Source of the DNA: Fluviicola sp.
Lineage (GTDB): Bacteria > Bacteroidota > Bacteroidia > Flavobacteriales_D > Crocinitomicaceae
DNA: 64,000 nucleotides
Reading direction: 5' to 3'
NCBI RefSeq assembly: GCF_029266855.1
Contig: NZ_JAQSWB010000002.1
Location: 248,001 to 312,000, forward strand
In this document: piece after piece, positions 45,287 through 53,655 of the stretch
Layout of the letters: the number at the start of each line of letters is the position of its first letter
How positions within the stretch are numbered: position 1 is the stretch's first letter
The notes under the pieces: generated by a model
The model's database searches: none
Told to the model about the DNA's origin: nothing
What the model saw: the letters and a program-made list of their open reading frames with translations, nothing else
Translations under genes and position numbers: made by a program

Positions 45287-46181
45287 AGATTTCCGCAGCT
45301 GGCTGTTATTATTTATTTTAGCATTGATCTGGGGCAGTTCGTTTATTCTGATGAAAAGAGGGATGTATGACGAAGCAGGAATACCCATTTTTTCAGATTC
45401 GCAGGTCGGAGCACTAAGAATAGCCATTGCCGGTTTGGTGATGCTGCCTTTTGGCTTGATGAATTTGCGTAAGATTAAGAATTGGAAACAAGTTGTATAT
45501 CTTTTACTGGTCGGGACTTGCGGCAATTTCTTTCCAGCCTTTTTATTCACTTTTGCCGAAACCAAATTATCGTCAGGCTTAGCCGGAATGCTCAACAGTT
45601 TTACCCCGTTTTTCACTTTGATCTTAGGCTTTTTGTTCTTTAAGCAGACCATTAAACTAAAGCAGGTGATCGGACTTTTTATTGCCTTTTCCGGGATTTG
45701 CATCCTGGTTGGAATTTTGAACAATGCTCCCCTTGAAATTTCCCTATTGCATGTAGGAGCAATTTTGCTGGCAACGGTGATGTATGCAACCAGTTTGAAC
45801 ACGATCAAATTTAAGCTTAGCGAATTCAAATCTTTGGAAATTACTTCCTTGTCTTTTAGCTTCCTGGCAATACCCGCCTGGATTATTGTCTTGAGTTTGG
45901 ATACATCGAGCGTTCTCAAAACAAATGAACATGCCTATGAAGCCTTGGGCTATATCAGTATTCTGAGTATTTTCGGAACCTGTTTGGCTTTGCTTTTGTT
46001 TAACCGGATCATTGCTTTGAAATCACCAATGTTCGCAAGTTCGGTAACTTATATGATCCCGATCGTTGCTGTCATCCTGGGAGTATTTCTAAATCACGAG
46101 CAGTTCCATGTTTCCCAGTTCCTGGGGATGATTGTGATTGTCGGCGGGGTTTATCTGGTGAATTCGAAGAACCAGAGGTAA
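45279..46181 (+). CDS. EamA/DMT-superfamily transporter
   Basis: The 300-residue protein starts MTKDFRSWLLLFILALIWGSSFILMKRG. Ten predicted membrane helices form two EamA repeats. The first carries the family IWGSSF motif and the second (FKSLEITSLSFSFLAIPAWIIVL...YMIPIVAVILGVFLNHEQFHVSQFLGMIVIVGGVYLVN) shows the usual P-(I/V)-x-A-x-x-x-G-x-x-x-x-x-E end. It moves an unidentified small metabolite, as such transporters commonly do with amino acids or nucleobases, across the inner membrane. A start 21 codons earlier is open but lies deeper in the preceding gene and is not hydrophobic. It is the last gene before the GxxExxY cassette. Confidence 0.9.
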   Translation: MTKDFRSWLLLFILALIWGSSFILMKRGMYDEAGIPIFSDSQVGALRIAIAGLVMLPFGLMNLRKIKNWKQVVYLLLVGTCGNFFPAFLFTFAETKLSSGLAGMLNSFTPFFTLILGFLFFKQTIKLKQVIGLFIAFSGICILVGILNNAPLEISLLHVGAILLATVMYATSLNTIKFKLSEFKSLEITSLSFSFLAIPAWIIVLSLDTSSVLKTNEHAYEALGYISILSIFGTCLALLLFNRIIALKSPMFASSVTYMIPIVAVILGVFLNHEQFHVSQFLGMIVIVGGVYLVNSKNQR

Positions 46182-46195
46182 TTCCACATTATAAG

Positions 46196-46780
46196 CACGC
46201 AGATTTGCAGATTTTCGCAGATAATTAGTTCATTAGATCTTATTTGCTATACGAGCAATTCCTTCCCGCATGTTTGATGCATTGAAATTAACTAATAGTC
46301 CAAGTTTTACTTTTGTCAATTTAAGATAAGTTGTTAACTGCTTAAAATGGATAGCGGAAAAATCAGTCACTGATTTAATTTCAACTATTACTTTGTCTTC
46401 CACAATTAAGTCAAGTTTATAACCAACATCCAGTTTTACATCCTTGTATTGAAATGGTAACTGTAACTGGCGTTCAACTTTTAATCCGGCTTTTTTAAGT
46501 TCATAATATAAGGCTGCTTCATAAGCGCTTTCTAATAGTCCGGGACCAACCGTATTGTAGATTTCAAAGATCGCTCCTCTTATTTTATAAGATATTTCAT
46601 TTTCTGTCATAGATTGAAACTAGTAACAAAAAAGAAAAATTGAGCTATTGATTTTTTAGAAAATTATGTTTAACTTATTGTAAGTGAGTTGTTAATGTGC
46701 TTTTCGCGCTCTTTTGTTAAGTGTCCTTTTAAACTACTAACTAAAGCAATGGGATCTGCGAAAATCTGCTAATCTGCGTG
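46196..46780. mobile_element. GxxExxY cassette 2: inverted arms enclosing a nuclease-like gene
   Basis: Arms at 46196-46222 and 46754-46780 are inverted 27-mers with one mismatch (outer end CACGCAGATT). Measured in gene orientation there are 143 bp from the arm to the start codon and 10 bp from the stop to the other arm. This is the same layout as cassette 1 (3451-4028), although the arm sequences are unrelated. Confidence 0.6.
46233..46610 (-). CDS. GxxExxY protein, second copy
   Basis: 125 residues, the same length as the product at 3610. The motif GLLESAY lies at residues 24-30. The PD-(D/E)XK-like core is KLDLIVEDKVIVEIKSV (Asp67, Glu77, Lys79), followed by LTTYLKLTKVKLGLLVNFN. By eye roughly half the residues are identical to the first copy, so they are diverged paralogues and not a recent duplication. 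It lies alone within 27-bp inverted arms. Function as for the first copy: a probable small nuclease fold of unproven activity. Confidence 0.85.
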   Translation of the reverse strand: MTENEISYKIRGAIFEIYNTVGPGLLESAYEAALYYELKKAGLKVERQLQLPFQYKDVKLDVGYKLDLIVEDKVIVEIKSVTDFSAIHFKQLTTYLKLTKVKLGLLVNFNASNMREGIARIANKI

Positions 46781-46799
46781 TGTTTTAAAATATTCAAGC

Positions 46800-49253
46800 T
46801 CACACGATTTTCTTTCGGAACCACTTCCCGGCATCTATATAGAAAAGACCTTTCACTGAAAAGGAGTTCAAATAAGGATTGTCGAACAAATTGCGGAAGG
46901 TATTGAAGTAACCGTAATCCAGCCCGTTTTTCGAAGCATAAATGTTGTATTTCCAGACGAAGCGAATCTCACTTCCGGGATAAATCACCCAACGCAGGTC
47001 AAAATCAACTGTAAAGGCATTAAAACTGGTGTTATGGTAGCTCTGACCTAAAGAATCTGTTCCGCTATAAGAAGACGCATGATAACTTCCGTCATCCGAT
47101 AATGCCATAAATGATCGGTAAGAAACTTCCTGCCAGTAGTGATTGAACTGCAGTTTTAAACGAAAGGTTTTTGTAAAGGTGTAATCCAGGGAAATGGAGT
47201 TGGTAACAATCCAGCGTTCCCGGTTTCCAAGTGTGATCTGATCTGTGTAATTGGTATCACTGACTCTGACGTACCCGAAATTATGGAAGTAACGGTTAAC
47301 GGTAGAGCTTAATACGGTGAAAACCTTTGGAGCAATTCGAATCCGCGGACTGATGTTCAAATCCAGGTTCGACATACCCTTTCTGTCGAAAATACGGTGA
47401 TATGCATAGAAATCCAGTGCAAATCGCTTGGAATAATCGCTTGAATAAAAACCTCCGTACTGGAAGGATGCGGGAAAGTGAACCGGGATTCCGAATGTGC
47501 GCGATTCAAAGTAGTCTCTTTCCCCCAAGGGATAATAATTCAGAGATACTCCCGTGGAAAGGAATTTTTTAGTAGTTACAATGTATTCCGAATTGATCGA
47601 CCAGTAGCCCAGTTTGGTAGGCTTGTACAAATACTCGATGTTGCTTTCTGCAGAAAAGTTTCTTCTCAAAAGCCGCTTGGTAGCCTGGTAACCTGTCCAG
47701 CGGTAACGCCCGTAAAAACCTAAGAAGTTATTCCGGGGTAAAAAGCCCAGTTCATTGGAATTGTAATTATTATCGGAATCATAGTAGTCGATATTGAACT
47801 GGTTAACTCCCTTTACTTTTTGAAAACTAATGGAGGAAGCACGACCTACACTTACATTGTTCCCGGTGGAATTAATTGAAACTTGCGTATTTGCCGAAAT
47901 ACTGTAGACTTTCGATTTATTGAACACCAAACCTTCCAGTGTGCTGACATTGGAAACAAGATTGATCTCCGGCCGGAATACATTTGTGTTTAAGAGCGAG
48001 ATATTGGCGTTGTTTTTTAAGTTCTGGGATAAAACGAAAACATTGTAATTCGAAAGGGGATGAGCCAATACTTTGTGGTCGTTTCCAGCAGAGTCTTCAT
48101 AGTGAAGAAAGGATCTGTTTTCAATGGCATTGAACACCCCGATTCCCAAACCACCTTTTGTTCTTCCCGATATTTTCAGGGCATTAATCAATTGTGCCCG
48201 GGCAGGAATGGAACTGATGCGGTTGTTCGGATCTTGTGCAGCTGAGTCGATTGCCTGCTCTTTCAAATAGCTTTCTGCCCCGATTCGTCGTGAGTAGAAG
48301 AGATCTCCGATTCCAAATAAATCCATTCCTTCCAGGAAGAAAGGCCTGTTCTCCGGGTAGCGGACTTCAAACGGAGAAAGATTCAAAATCAGCCGGTCAG
48401 AAACGGTTTGACCGAAATCCGGTATCAATGTGGCATCCAGTGTAAATGATTCGCTTAGTCCGACCTTCATGTCCATGCCGAATCTTGGACGGAATCCCCA
48501 GTTTTGAGTCTGGGTGTTTTCATCGTAGCTGTCTTCCAGGTACATGGTGGAGTAGGGAGAAAATGAAAGTCGCAGGGGATTGCCTAAGTTTTCAAGGCCT
48601 TTCAGGTAACCACTTTGTGCAATTTCACCGTATTGCTGCGGATCAACGGCTGACCAGTGAGAAGTTTCGCGGTTCCTGCGTATGTTTCGAACGTAATTGA
48701 TCCGCCAATTCTGGATCAGTTCTTTAGGAAAGCGCAATTGGGTAAGCGGAATCCGGATCTCAATGCTCCACCCTTCAGCGATCCGTTTTACTTTACTCCT
48801 CCAGACTGCATTCCAGGAATAATCTTCTTCGTTTTGATTGATAATTGCATCCAGTTCGGTTCCGGCAGCGGTTACGTAAAACCCGAAAGCATTTTGTCCC
48901 GAACCATAAGGATCAATTAAAACTCCGAACCAGTCCGCATTTCCGTAGTCATCTCGCTCGGATAAGAAAGCGATAATGGAGTCTGGCTGGTTGTCTGTCA
49001 GTTTAGCACCGATGTAAATGTATTGGTCGTCGTACAAAAACTTCACTTCGCTTTTGAACCGGCTTGCAATTCCCGGATTCGGATAGTTATTGATAAAGTC
49101 CGTTGCTGTCTCGGCTTCATCCCAGGCAACTTCCAAAAGCATACCGTCTAAAAGAATGGCATGATTTGTTTTCTTCCCTGAAACAGTTTTTTGAGCCAGA
49201 AAGGAAAATGAAATCAGAATAAAAGTTAGAAGTATATGGTAGCTTAATTTCAC
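46800..49253 (-). CDS. DUF5916 protein with CBM9-like N-terminal domain
   Basis: 817 residues. Signal peptide MKLSYHILLTFILISFSFLAQ. A carbohydrate-binding-module-9-like sandwich occupies about 28-220 (ILLDGMLLEVAWDEAETATDFINNYPNPG...VKFLYDDQYIYIGAKLTDNQPDSI...GWSIEIRIPLTQLRF). The DUF5916 outer-membrane beta-barrel follows (FEVRYPENRPFFLEGMDLFGIGDLFYSRRIG) and ends RKKIV. Members are thought to sit in the outer membrane; a role in binding or uptake of glycans is plausible but unproven. It is divergent from the lipoprotein gene at 49295 across 41 bp. Confidence 0.85.
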   Translation of the reverse strand: MKLSYHILLTFILISFSFLAQKTVSGKKTNHAILLDGMLLEVAWDEAETATDFINNYPNPGIASRFKSEVKFLYDDQYIYIGAKLTDNQPDSIIAFLSERDDYGNADWFGVLIDPYGSGQNAFGFYVTAAGTELDAIINQNEEDYSWNAVWRSKVKRIAEGWSIEIRIPLTQLRFPKELIQNWRINYVRNIRRNRETSHWSAVDPQQYGEIAQSGYLKGLENLGNPLRLSFSPYSTMYLEDSYDENTQTQNWGFRPRFGMDMKVGLSESFTLDATLIPDFGQTVSDRLILNLSPFEVRYPENRPFFLEGMDLFGIGDLFYSRRIGAESYLKEQAIDSAAQDPNNRISSIPARAQLINALKISGRTKGGLGIGVFNAIENRSFLHYEDSAGNDHKVLAHPLSNYNVFVLSQNLKNNANISLLNTNVFRPEINLVSNVSTLEGLVFNKSKVYSISANTQVSINSTGNNVSVGRASSISFQKVKGVNQFNIDYYDSDNNYNSNELGFLPRNNFLGFYGRYRWTGYQATKRLLRRNFSAESNIEYLYKPTKLGYWSINSEYIVTTKKFLSTGVSLNYYPLGERDYFESRTFGIPVHFPASFQYGGFYSSDYSKRFALDFYAYHRIFDRKGMSNLDLNISPRIRIAPKVFTVLSSTVNRYFHNFGYVRVSDTNYTDQITLGNRERWIVTNSISLDYTFTKTFRLKLQFNHYWQEVSYRSFMALSDDGSYHASSYSGTDSLGQSYHNTSFNAFTVDFDLRWVIYPGSEIRFVWKYNIYASKNGLDYGYFNTFRNLFDNPYLNSFSVKGLFYIDAGKWFRKKIV

Positions 49254-49267
49254 CCGACAAAATTCGT

Positions 49268-49275
49268 TATTTTTG
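49268..49275 (+). promoter_or_regulatory. -7 box (TATTTTTG) of the lipoprotein promoter
   Basis: Exact TAnnTTTG match ending 19 bp before the ATG at 49295. It shares the 41-bp divergent spacer with the DUF5916 gene. Confidence 0.5.
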
Positions 49276-49294
49276 ATAATATAAAGTCATACAT

Positions 49295-50179
49295 ATGTCA
49301 GGAATAAACTTTCTAAGTCGTTTTACCCTTATTTTCCTCATTGCCGGAGCAGTTACTTCCTGTGGTTTAAAGTATGTTCCGGGACCAAGCCTGGAAGATT
49401 TGGCACAAAGCCGGAAAGCAAGCCTGGAAGCACAACTGGGAAGAGATTTTGCAGCGGTAAACAAGAAATATATTCCGCTGACTTATGGTGAGACGGTGGT
49501 TGTAAAGCCGCAGTCTTATGAGCGTTTGGATTCGCTTTTCGAAGTGAAATACCGTTTGAGCCAAAATGGTTTCCCGACTAAAGAGATTGATCCGCTCATT
49601 GAAGATCAAAAGATGGCTTTGCTTGCGGATACTACTGAAGTTCTGTATATGGAAACTCATTGGTTCGAGCTCGTTCAGGATACGACCTGTGAATTTATCG
49701 TTGCCCAGTGTTTTTTAAATAACCGCAATGTACTTCGCAAAATGGATTTCATTGATGAATTTAAAACAGGGATTTCCAACCAGTTTTGGGCGGAGAAGTA
49801 CATGAAGGAAGAATGGCTGACAAGAGATTTGGGCTACACTTCTAACGATGATCTGAGCTTTTACACGATGATGAAGAACAAGGAGTTTAGCTTACAGGGA
49901 GAAGAAAAGACCCTTTTCCTGGAAAACCTGTTCGTCGTAATGCGTATTGCAAGTGAAAATAGAAGTACGGCAGCTCAGGGGATTGTACTCAAACTGGCTG
50001 CCCGTCAAATGAAAAATGAGATCCCTGGTTTCCAGGTCGCAGATTATGTCTTTTCATTCAAAAAAGAACTGGATCCCGAAACCAAACAAAGTATTTATGT
50101 TGTAGAAGCGGCCTCGAATAAGGATAAAAATGTTGTAGTTACCAGAAGGTACGATAGTTTTTTTATGCCTTTAAATTAA
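49295..50179 (+). CDS. hypothetical lipoprotein, 294 aa
   Basis: The N-terminus MSGINFLSRFTLIFLIAGAVTSC carries a lipoprotein signal with Cys23. The rest is soluble and mostly alpha/beta with no repeat and no recognised domain; SLEDLAQSRKASLEAQLGRDFAAVNKKYIPLTYGETVVVKPQSYERLDSLFEVKYRL is the best-structured part. It is probably anchored in the periplasm. Its last four bases overlap the 3' end of the convergent comEC gene. Function unknown. Confidence 0.75.
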   Translation: MSGINFLSRFTLIFLIAGAVTSCGLKYVPGPSLEDLAQSRKASLEAQLGRDFAAVNKKYIPLTYGETVVVKPQSYERLDSLFEVKYRLSQNGFPTKEIDPLIEDQKMALLADTTEVLYMETHWFELVQDTTCEFIVAQCFLNNRNVLRKMDFIDEFKTGISNQFWAEKYMKEEWLTRDLGYTSNDDLSFYTMMKNKEFSLQGEEKTLFLENLFVVMRIASENRSTAAQGIVLKLAARQMKNEIPGFQVADYVFSFKKELDPETKQSIYVVEAASNKDKNVVVTRRYDSFFMPLN

Positions 50180-52116
50180 ATCGAAATGCAAAACGGTTTG
50201 ATCTTCTCGTTCGGATATAGATAATGCTGTAGTCGCTGTGAAAGCAATTCCTTCCTGTGGTGTTTTCCGGGAGTTCCGCTCATTTGGTAGTGGAATGTGA
50301 GTGTATCAATCTTCAGATTCCAGCCGGTGTTGGCTTTGGTGAACAAAATTTCTTTCTCTCCCAGGCGGATCTTATTGCCGGATTTCAGAATGATCGATTT
50401 ATTCGGATTGAGTCCCGAATCCCGTACAGCATTTTTGAGTGTCTGAAGGATTTGCTTGTTTTTCGGTGTGTTTTCAGCAAAAGTAAGAAGCTTCCCTTCG
50501 TATTGGATCATTCCGCAAAAGGATTTTCCTGAAAAGATCTGAAGTTGGTTCTTCTCAAATTTCTGTTCTCTTTTCCATGAAATAAAAATAAAACATACGC
50601 ATAAACCAATTAGTGAATTTCGTGGAATGCTTTGTTTGATCAGTAATTTGTACGAACAATACCCGATGAATGCTCCGATCACCAGGAATTGAATGAAATT
50701 GAGTTCAAATCCGGCGGAAACTCCTCCCGGAATTTGATTCACGTACTGAATTCCGATAACCAGCACCTGGAGTGAAATGACTGTCAAAAAGATGATCAGT
50801 AAATTGAAGTAGGGAATCCATGCTGTGAAGATGAGTATGATCAAAAATAACAGGACCACAAATCCCAGGAGCATTACCACAACATTGGAAAGTAGGAAAT
50901 AATTCGGGAATTGGTGAAACCAGTAAAGCATGAAAGGAGTTGTTGCGATGGTTGCTGCAATTCCCACTGCACTTCCTTTCCAAAGCCAATCCAGCCATTT
51001 TTGCTTCACTAAAATGAGCTTGTAAACGGGTGTTTGAAATAAAAGGATCCCGATCAAAGCAACATAGGAGAGCTGAAAACCAATGTCGAATAAATAATAA
51101 GGATCGTACATCAATAGTACAATTGCAGATAAAATCAGGTTGTTCATTCCGCTGTTTTTCCTGCTGAGTAATTGTCCCAAGGCCAGGATGCTGAACATCA
51201 CAACTGCCCGGATAACCGAAGGTGAAGCGCCACTTAGCAACCCGAATCCCCAAATAAGGATCACAGAAAAAAGAATGGCTTGTTTCTTTGAGATCCACCG
51301 GCTGAAGAAACCGAGGACATATTGGAAAATGATCAAAATAATTCCCACGTGTAAACCTGAAACTGCAAGTACATGCATTGCTCCGGTATTGGAAAAAGAA
51401 TCCAAAACTTCCTGGTCAATATCGGCTTTGTTTCCCAGGAGAAGTGCAGTGCCGATTCCGGCTACGGATCCGGGAAGCCAGGATTTCAGTTTGTCTCCGA
51501 TCTGGTTTTGCCACTTCGAAAAGAAAATACTCGGGTTTTCACGCGAACCGACCTTTGAAATAAAATTGGACGCAATGAAAGCCCGCCCCGAATAATAATG
51601 TGTTCCGTAGTAGTATTCGGCATCAAAACTGCCCGGATTAGTTTCGTTCCTGAAAGCTTCTACTTCGGTTCTGAATGCGACATAATCACCGATAGTATAT
51701 TCTCCTTCCAGCGTATCGAGTGTTAAAATGATATTTCCCTGTGCAGGAACCTGGCTGCTTCCGGTGCTTGTTTTTTCAAGAGATATATGAATGGTTTGAT
51801 AACCGGATTCGGAAAGTTTACTTTTAAAAACAGTTCCGAAGTTTACTTTGTTTGAAAGTTCTTCCGGACGGGAAAGATCTTTTTTTGCCAGTTCCAGTTT
51901 GCAAAATCCCATCAGCATGAAAAAGCAGCTGAAGGCAGCAATTGGAATACTTCTGAAAAAAGAACCTGTTTTAAACAGATGACCGAATAACAATGCTAAA
52001 AGGCAAAGAGCAAAAACGGAGGTAATTGTTAGTCCGGCAACTTCGGAATTTTCCCCGGAAATAAATGAAAAGAGAATACCCAGTATGAGACCCAGTGAAA
52101 TCGATAATAGTGGCAT
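50176..52116 (-). CDS. comEC: ComEC/Rec2-family DNA uptake channel
   Basis: 646 residues. Two N-terminal membrane helices and an OB-like DUF4131 domain (about 95-190: GNIILTLDTLEGEYTIGDYVAFRTEVEAFRN) precede the competence domain (LPGSVAGIGTALLLGNKADIDQEVLDSFSNTGAMHVLAVSGLHVGIILIIFQYVLGF). That domain continues through multiple helices with GLLSGASPSVIRAVVMFSILALG and ENSGMNNLILSAIVLLMYDPYYLFDIGFQLSYVALIGILLFQ-type text. Family members form the inner-membrane channel for single-stranded DNA during transformation. The metallo-beta-lactamase domain seen in many ComEC proteins is absent here, as is often the case in Bacteroidota. It is monocistronic and convergent with the lipoprotein gene. Confidence 0.93.
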   Translation of the reverse strand: MPLLSISLGLILGILFSFISGENSEVAGLTITSVFALCLLALLFGHLFKTGSFFRSIPIAAFSCFFMLMGFCKLELAKKDLSRPEELSNKVNFGTVFKSKLSESGYQTIHISLEKTSTGSSQVPAQGNIILTLDTLEGEYTIGDYVAFRTEVEAFRNETNPGSFDAEYYYGTHYYSGRAFIASNFISKVGSRENPSIFFSKWQNQIGDKLKSWLPGSVAGIGTALLLGNKADIDQEVLDSFSNTGAMHVLAVSGLHVGIILIIFQYVLGFFSRWISKKQAILFSVILIWGFGLLSGASPSVIRAVVMFSILALGQLLSRKNSGMNNLILSAIVLLMYDPYYLFDIGFQLSYVALIGILLFQTPVYKLILVKQKWLDWLWKGSAVGIAATIATTPFMLYWFHQFPNYFLLSNVVVMLLGFVVLLFLIILIFTAWIPYFNLLIIFLTVISLQVLVIGIQYVNQIPGGVSAGFELNFIQFLVIGAFIGYCSYKLLIKQSIPRNSLIGLCVCFIFISWKREQKFEKNQLQIFSGKSFCGMIQYEGKLLTFAENTPKNKQILQTLKNAVRDSGLNPNKSIILKSGNKIRLGEKEILFTKANTGWNLKIDTLTFHYQMSGTPGKHHRKELLSQRLQHYLYPNEKIKPFCISI

Positions 52117-52230
52117 TGTGTGTCGTTCTTTTTCAATTAAACAGTACTAATCTAATAAATTGTTCAATTGAGAACACCCCAAATTAATTTTTCTTTGTTT
52201 CTTTACAATCAAAACTTTACAAACCAAATT

Positions 52231-53085
52231 ATGTTGAAACTGAATTATTTTGTACCTGCTATTGCCCTAACCCTAAGTCTGGCATCGTGTGGAGGTAGCG
52301 AGACTGAAAAGAAAGAAGTCGCTACTATAGAAACTACAGAAGGAACAGATGGATCATCCGATGATGATTATGTATTGCCTCCTCCTATTAGTATTGCAAA
52401 TGCGTTTAAAGCTGCAGGTTTGGCTTACAAAGCCAATAAAACTAACCCGGTTGAGAATGCTGATAATTATTCGGTGAAAATCGATCAATTGATCAATTTG
52501 GGAGTTTATTCTACCGACATGGCTTATTGCGCAATTAATTCGAAAACACAGGAAGCGCGCGATTATTTGGCGGCGATCCAGAAAATGGGATCGAAAGTAG
52601 GATTGGAAAGCGTGTTTTCAGATAAAGAATTGATTACCAAGTTCGATAAAGGATTGGGGGATACAGAAGCATTGACCGATGTGATTTATGAGATCCAGGA
52701 CAAATCCGATGAATATATGGAAAATAACGACCTGAAATATTTGGGAGCTATTCAATTCTCAGGAGCATGGATCGAAGGACTGTATTTGGCAATCGACAAT
52801 ACCAATGATAAAACAAATGTTGGAAAATCCCTGGTTGAACAAATGAGTTTGTTGAAAAACATTATCAAAGGTTTCAAAAGCCATCCGGCACAGGAAGATG
52901 CCCGCTTAAAAGCAGTAATTAAAATGTATGAAGGTATTTTGAGTACTTACGAGGGCCTTGCATCCGTAAAGAAAGTGTCAAAAAACATCAATATTGAAAC
53001 GCCGCAATTGACAGAAGCTGAATACCAGGCTTTGGCAAAAGAAGTGAAAATGGTACGTTCAAATATTGTTAAACCTGGAAAATAA
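52231..53085 (+). CDS. hypothetical lipoprotein, 284 aa
   Basis: The start at MLKLNYFVPAIALTLSLASC gives a lipoprotein signal (Cys20); the open frame upstream to 52168 has none. After an acidic Ser/Thr/Glu linker, the body is helical (ISIANAFKAAGLAYKANKTNPVENADNYSVKIDQLINLGVYSTDMAYC, then DSVIYEIQDKSDEYMENN-like and SLVEQMSLLKNIIKGFKSH). No domain recognised; similar predicted lipoproteins occur across Bacteroidota. It is followed after 5 bp by a second exported protein gene, so the two are probably cotranscribed. Confidence 0.75.
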   Translation: MLKLNYFVPAIALTLSLASCGGSETEKKEVATIETTEGTDGSSDDDYVLPPPISIANAFKAAGLAYKANKTNPVENADNYSVKIDQLINLGVYSTDMAYCAINSKTQEARDYLAAIQKMGSKVGLESVFSDKELITKFDKGLGDTEALTDVIYEIQDKSDEYMENNDLKYLGAIQFSGAWIEGLYLAIDNTNDKTNVGKSLVEQMSLLKNIIKGFKSHPAQEDARLKAVIKMYEGILSTYEGLASVKKVSKNINIETPQLTEAEYQALAKEVKMVRSNIVKPGK

Positions 53086-53090
53086 TTTTT

Positions 53091-53594
53091 ATGATCAAGC
53101 TATTTAAGATAAGTCTGCCGTTTGCCATTTGTTTATTGTGGATCGGATTAGTTTCCGGAGGAAATGATAGTGTACTGGAAGCTCAAATGAGCACCCTGAA
53201 ACAAGAGTGTAAAGAACTAATCAAAGGAACCCGTTACGAAGGTTCTAAAATAACCTACTTTACATTGGGTTCTTCCAAACAGATTAAGAATATCGAGGTT
53301 TACACCTTTTTACTGGATGAGTATAAATTTGCAATCAGTGCAAAGAAATGTTCTGCACCGCTGACAGTGAAGATTTATGATGCTCCTGCTGATAATAAAG
53401 AACGCGTTTTAATCAAAGAGTTTAAAAAAGCGCAGGGTAAAAACCTGAAATTCAGCACCGCTGAATTGAATGACGCATACGTGGCAAAAATCCCGGATGC
53501 AGACCGTTTAAGAAATATACATATCGAATATACGATCGGTTCCGGAAAAGGAAGTAAAGAAGGAATTGTTTTAGTATACGGTATTGAACCTTAA
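53091..53594 (+). CDS. hypothetical exported protein, 167 aa
   Basis: Signal peptide MIKLFKISLPFAICLLWIGLVSG. The mature part is beta-rich (YFTLGSSKQIKNIEVYTFLLDEYKFAISAKKCSAPLTVKIYDAPADNKERVLIKEFKKAQGKNLKFSTAELND), which looks like a single Ig-like or C2-like sandwich. No named family. It lies 5 bp after the lipoprotein gene and is likely its partner in the periplasm. Confidence 0.75.
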   Translation: MIKLFKISLPFAICLLWIGLVSGGNDSVLEAQMSTLKQECKELIKGTRYEGSKITYFTLGSSKQIKNIEVYTFLLDEYKFAISAKKCSAPLTVKIYDAPADNKERVLIKEFKKAQGKNLKFSTAELNDAYVAKIPDADRLRNIHIEYTIGSGKGSKEGIVLVYGIEP

Positions 53595-53629
53595 TTGCAG
53601 AAAGCAGGCATATTATCATAGATAAAGCC

Positions 53630-53637
53630 TATCTTTG
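53630..53637 (+). promoter_or_regulatory. -7 box (TATCTTTG) of the thrS operon
   Basis: Exact TAnnTTTG match 18 bp before the ATG at 53656. It would transcribe thrS-infC-rpmI-rplT. Confidence 0.6.
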
Positions 53638-53655
53638 CACTAAATTTTATAAGTG

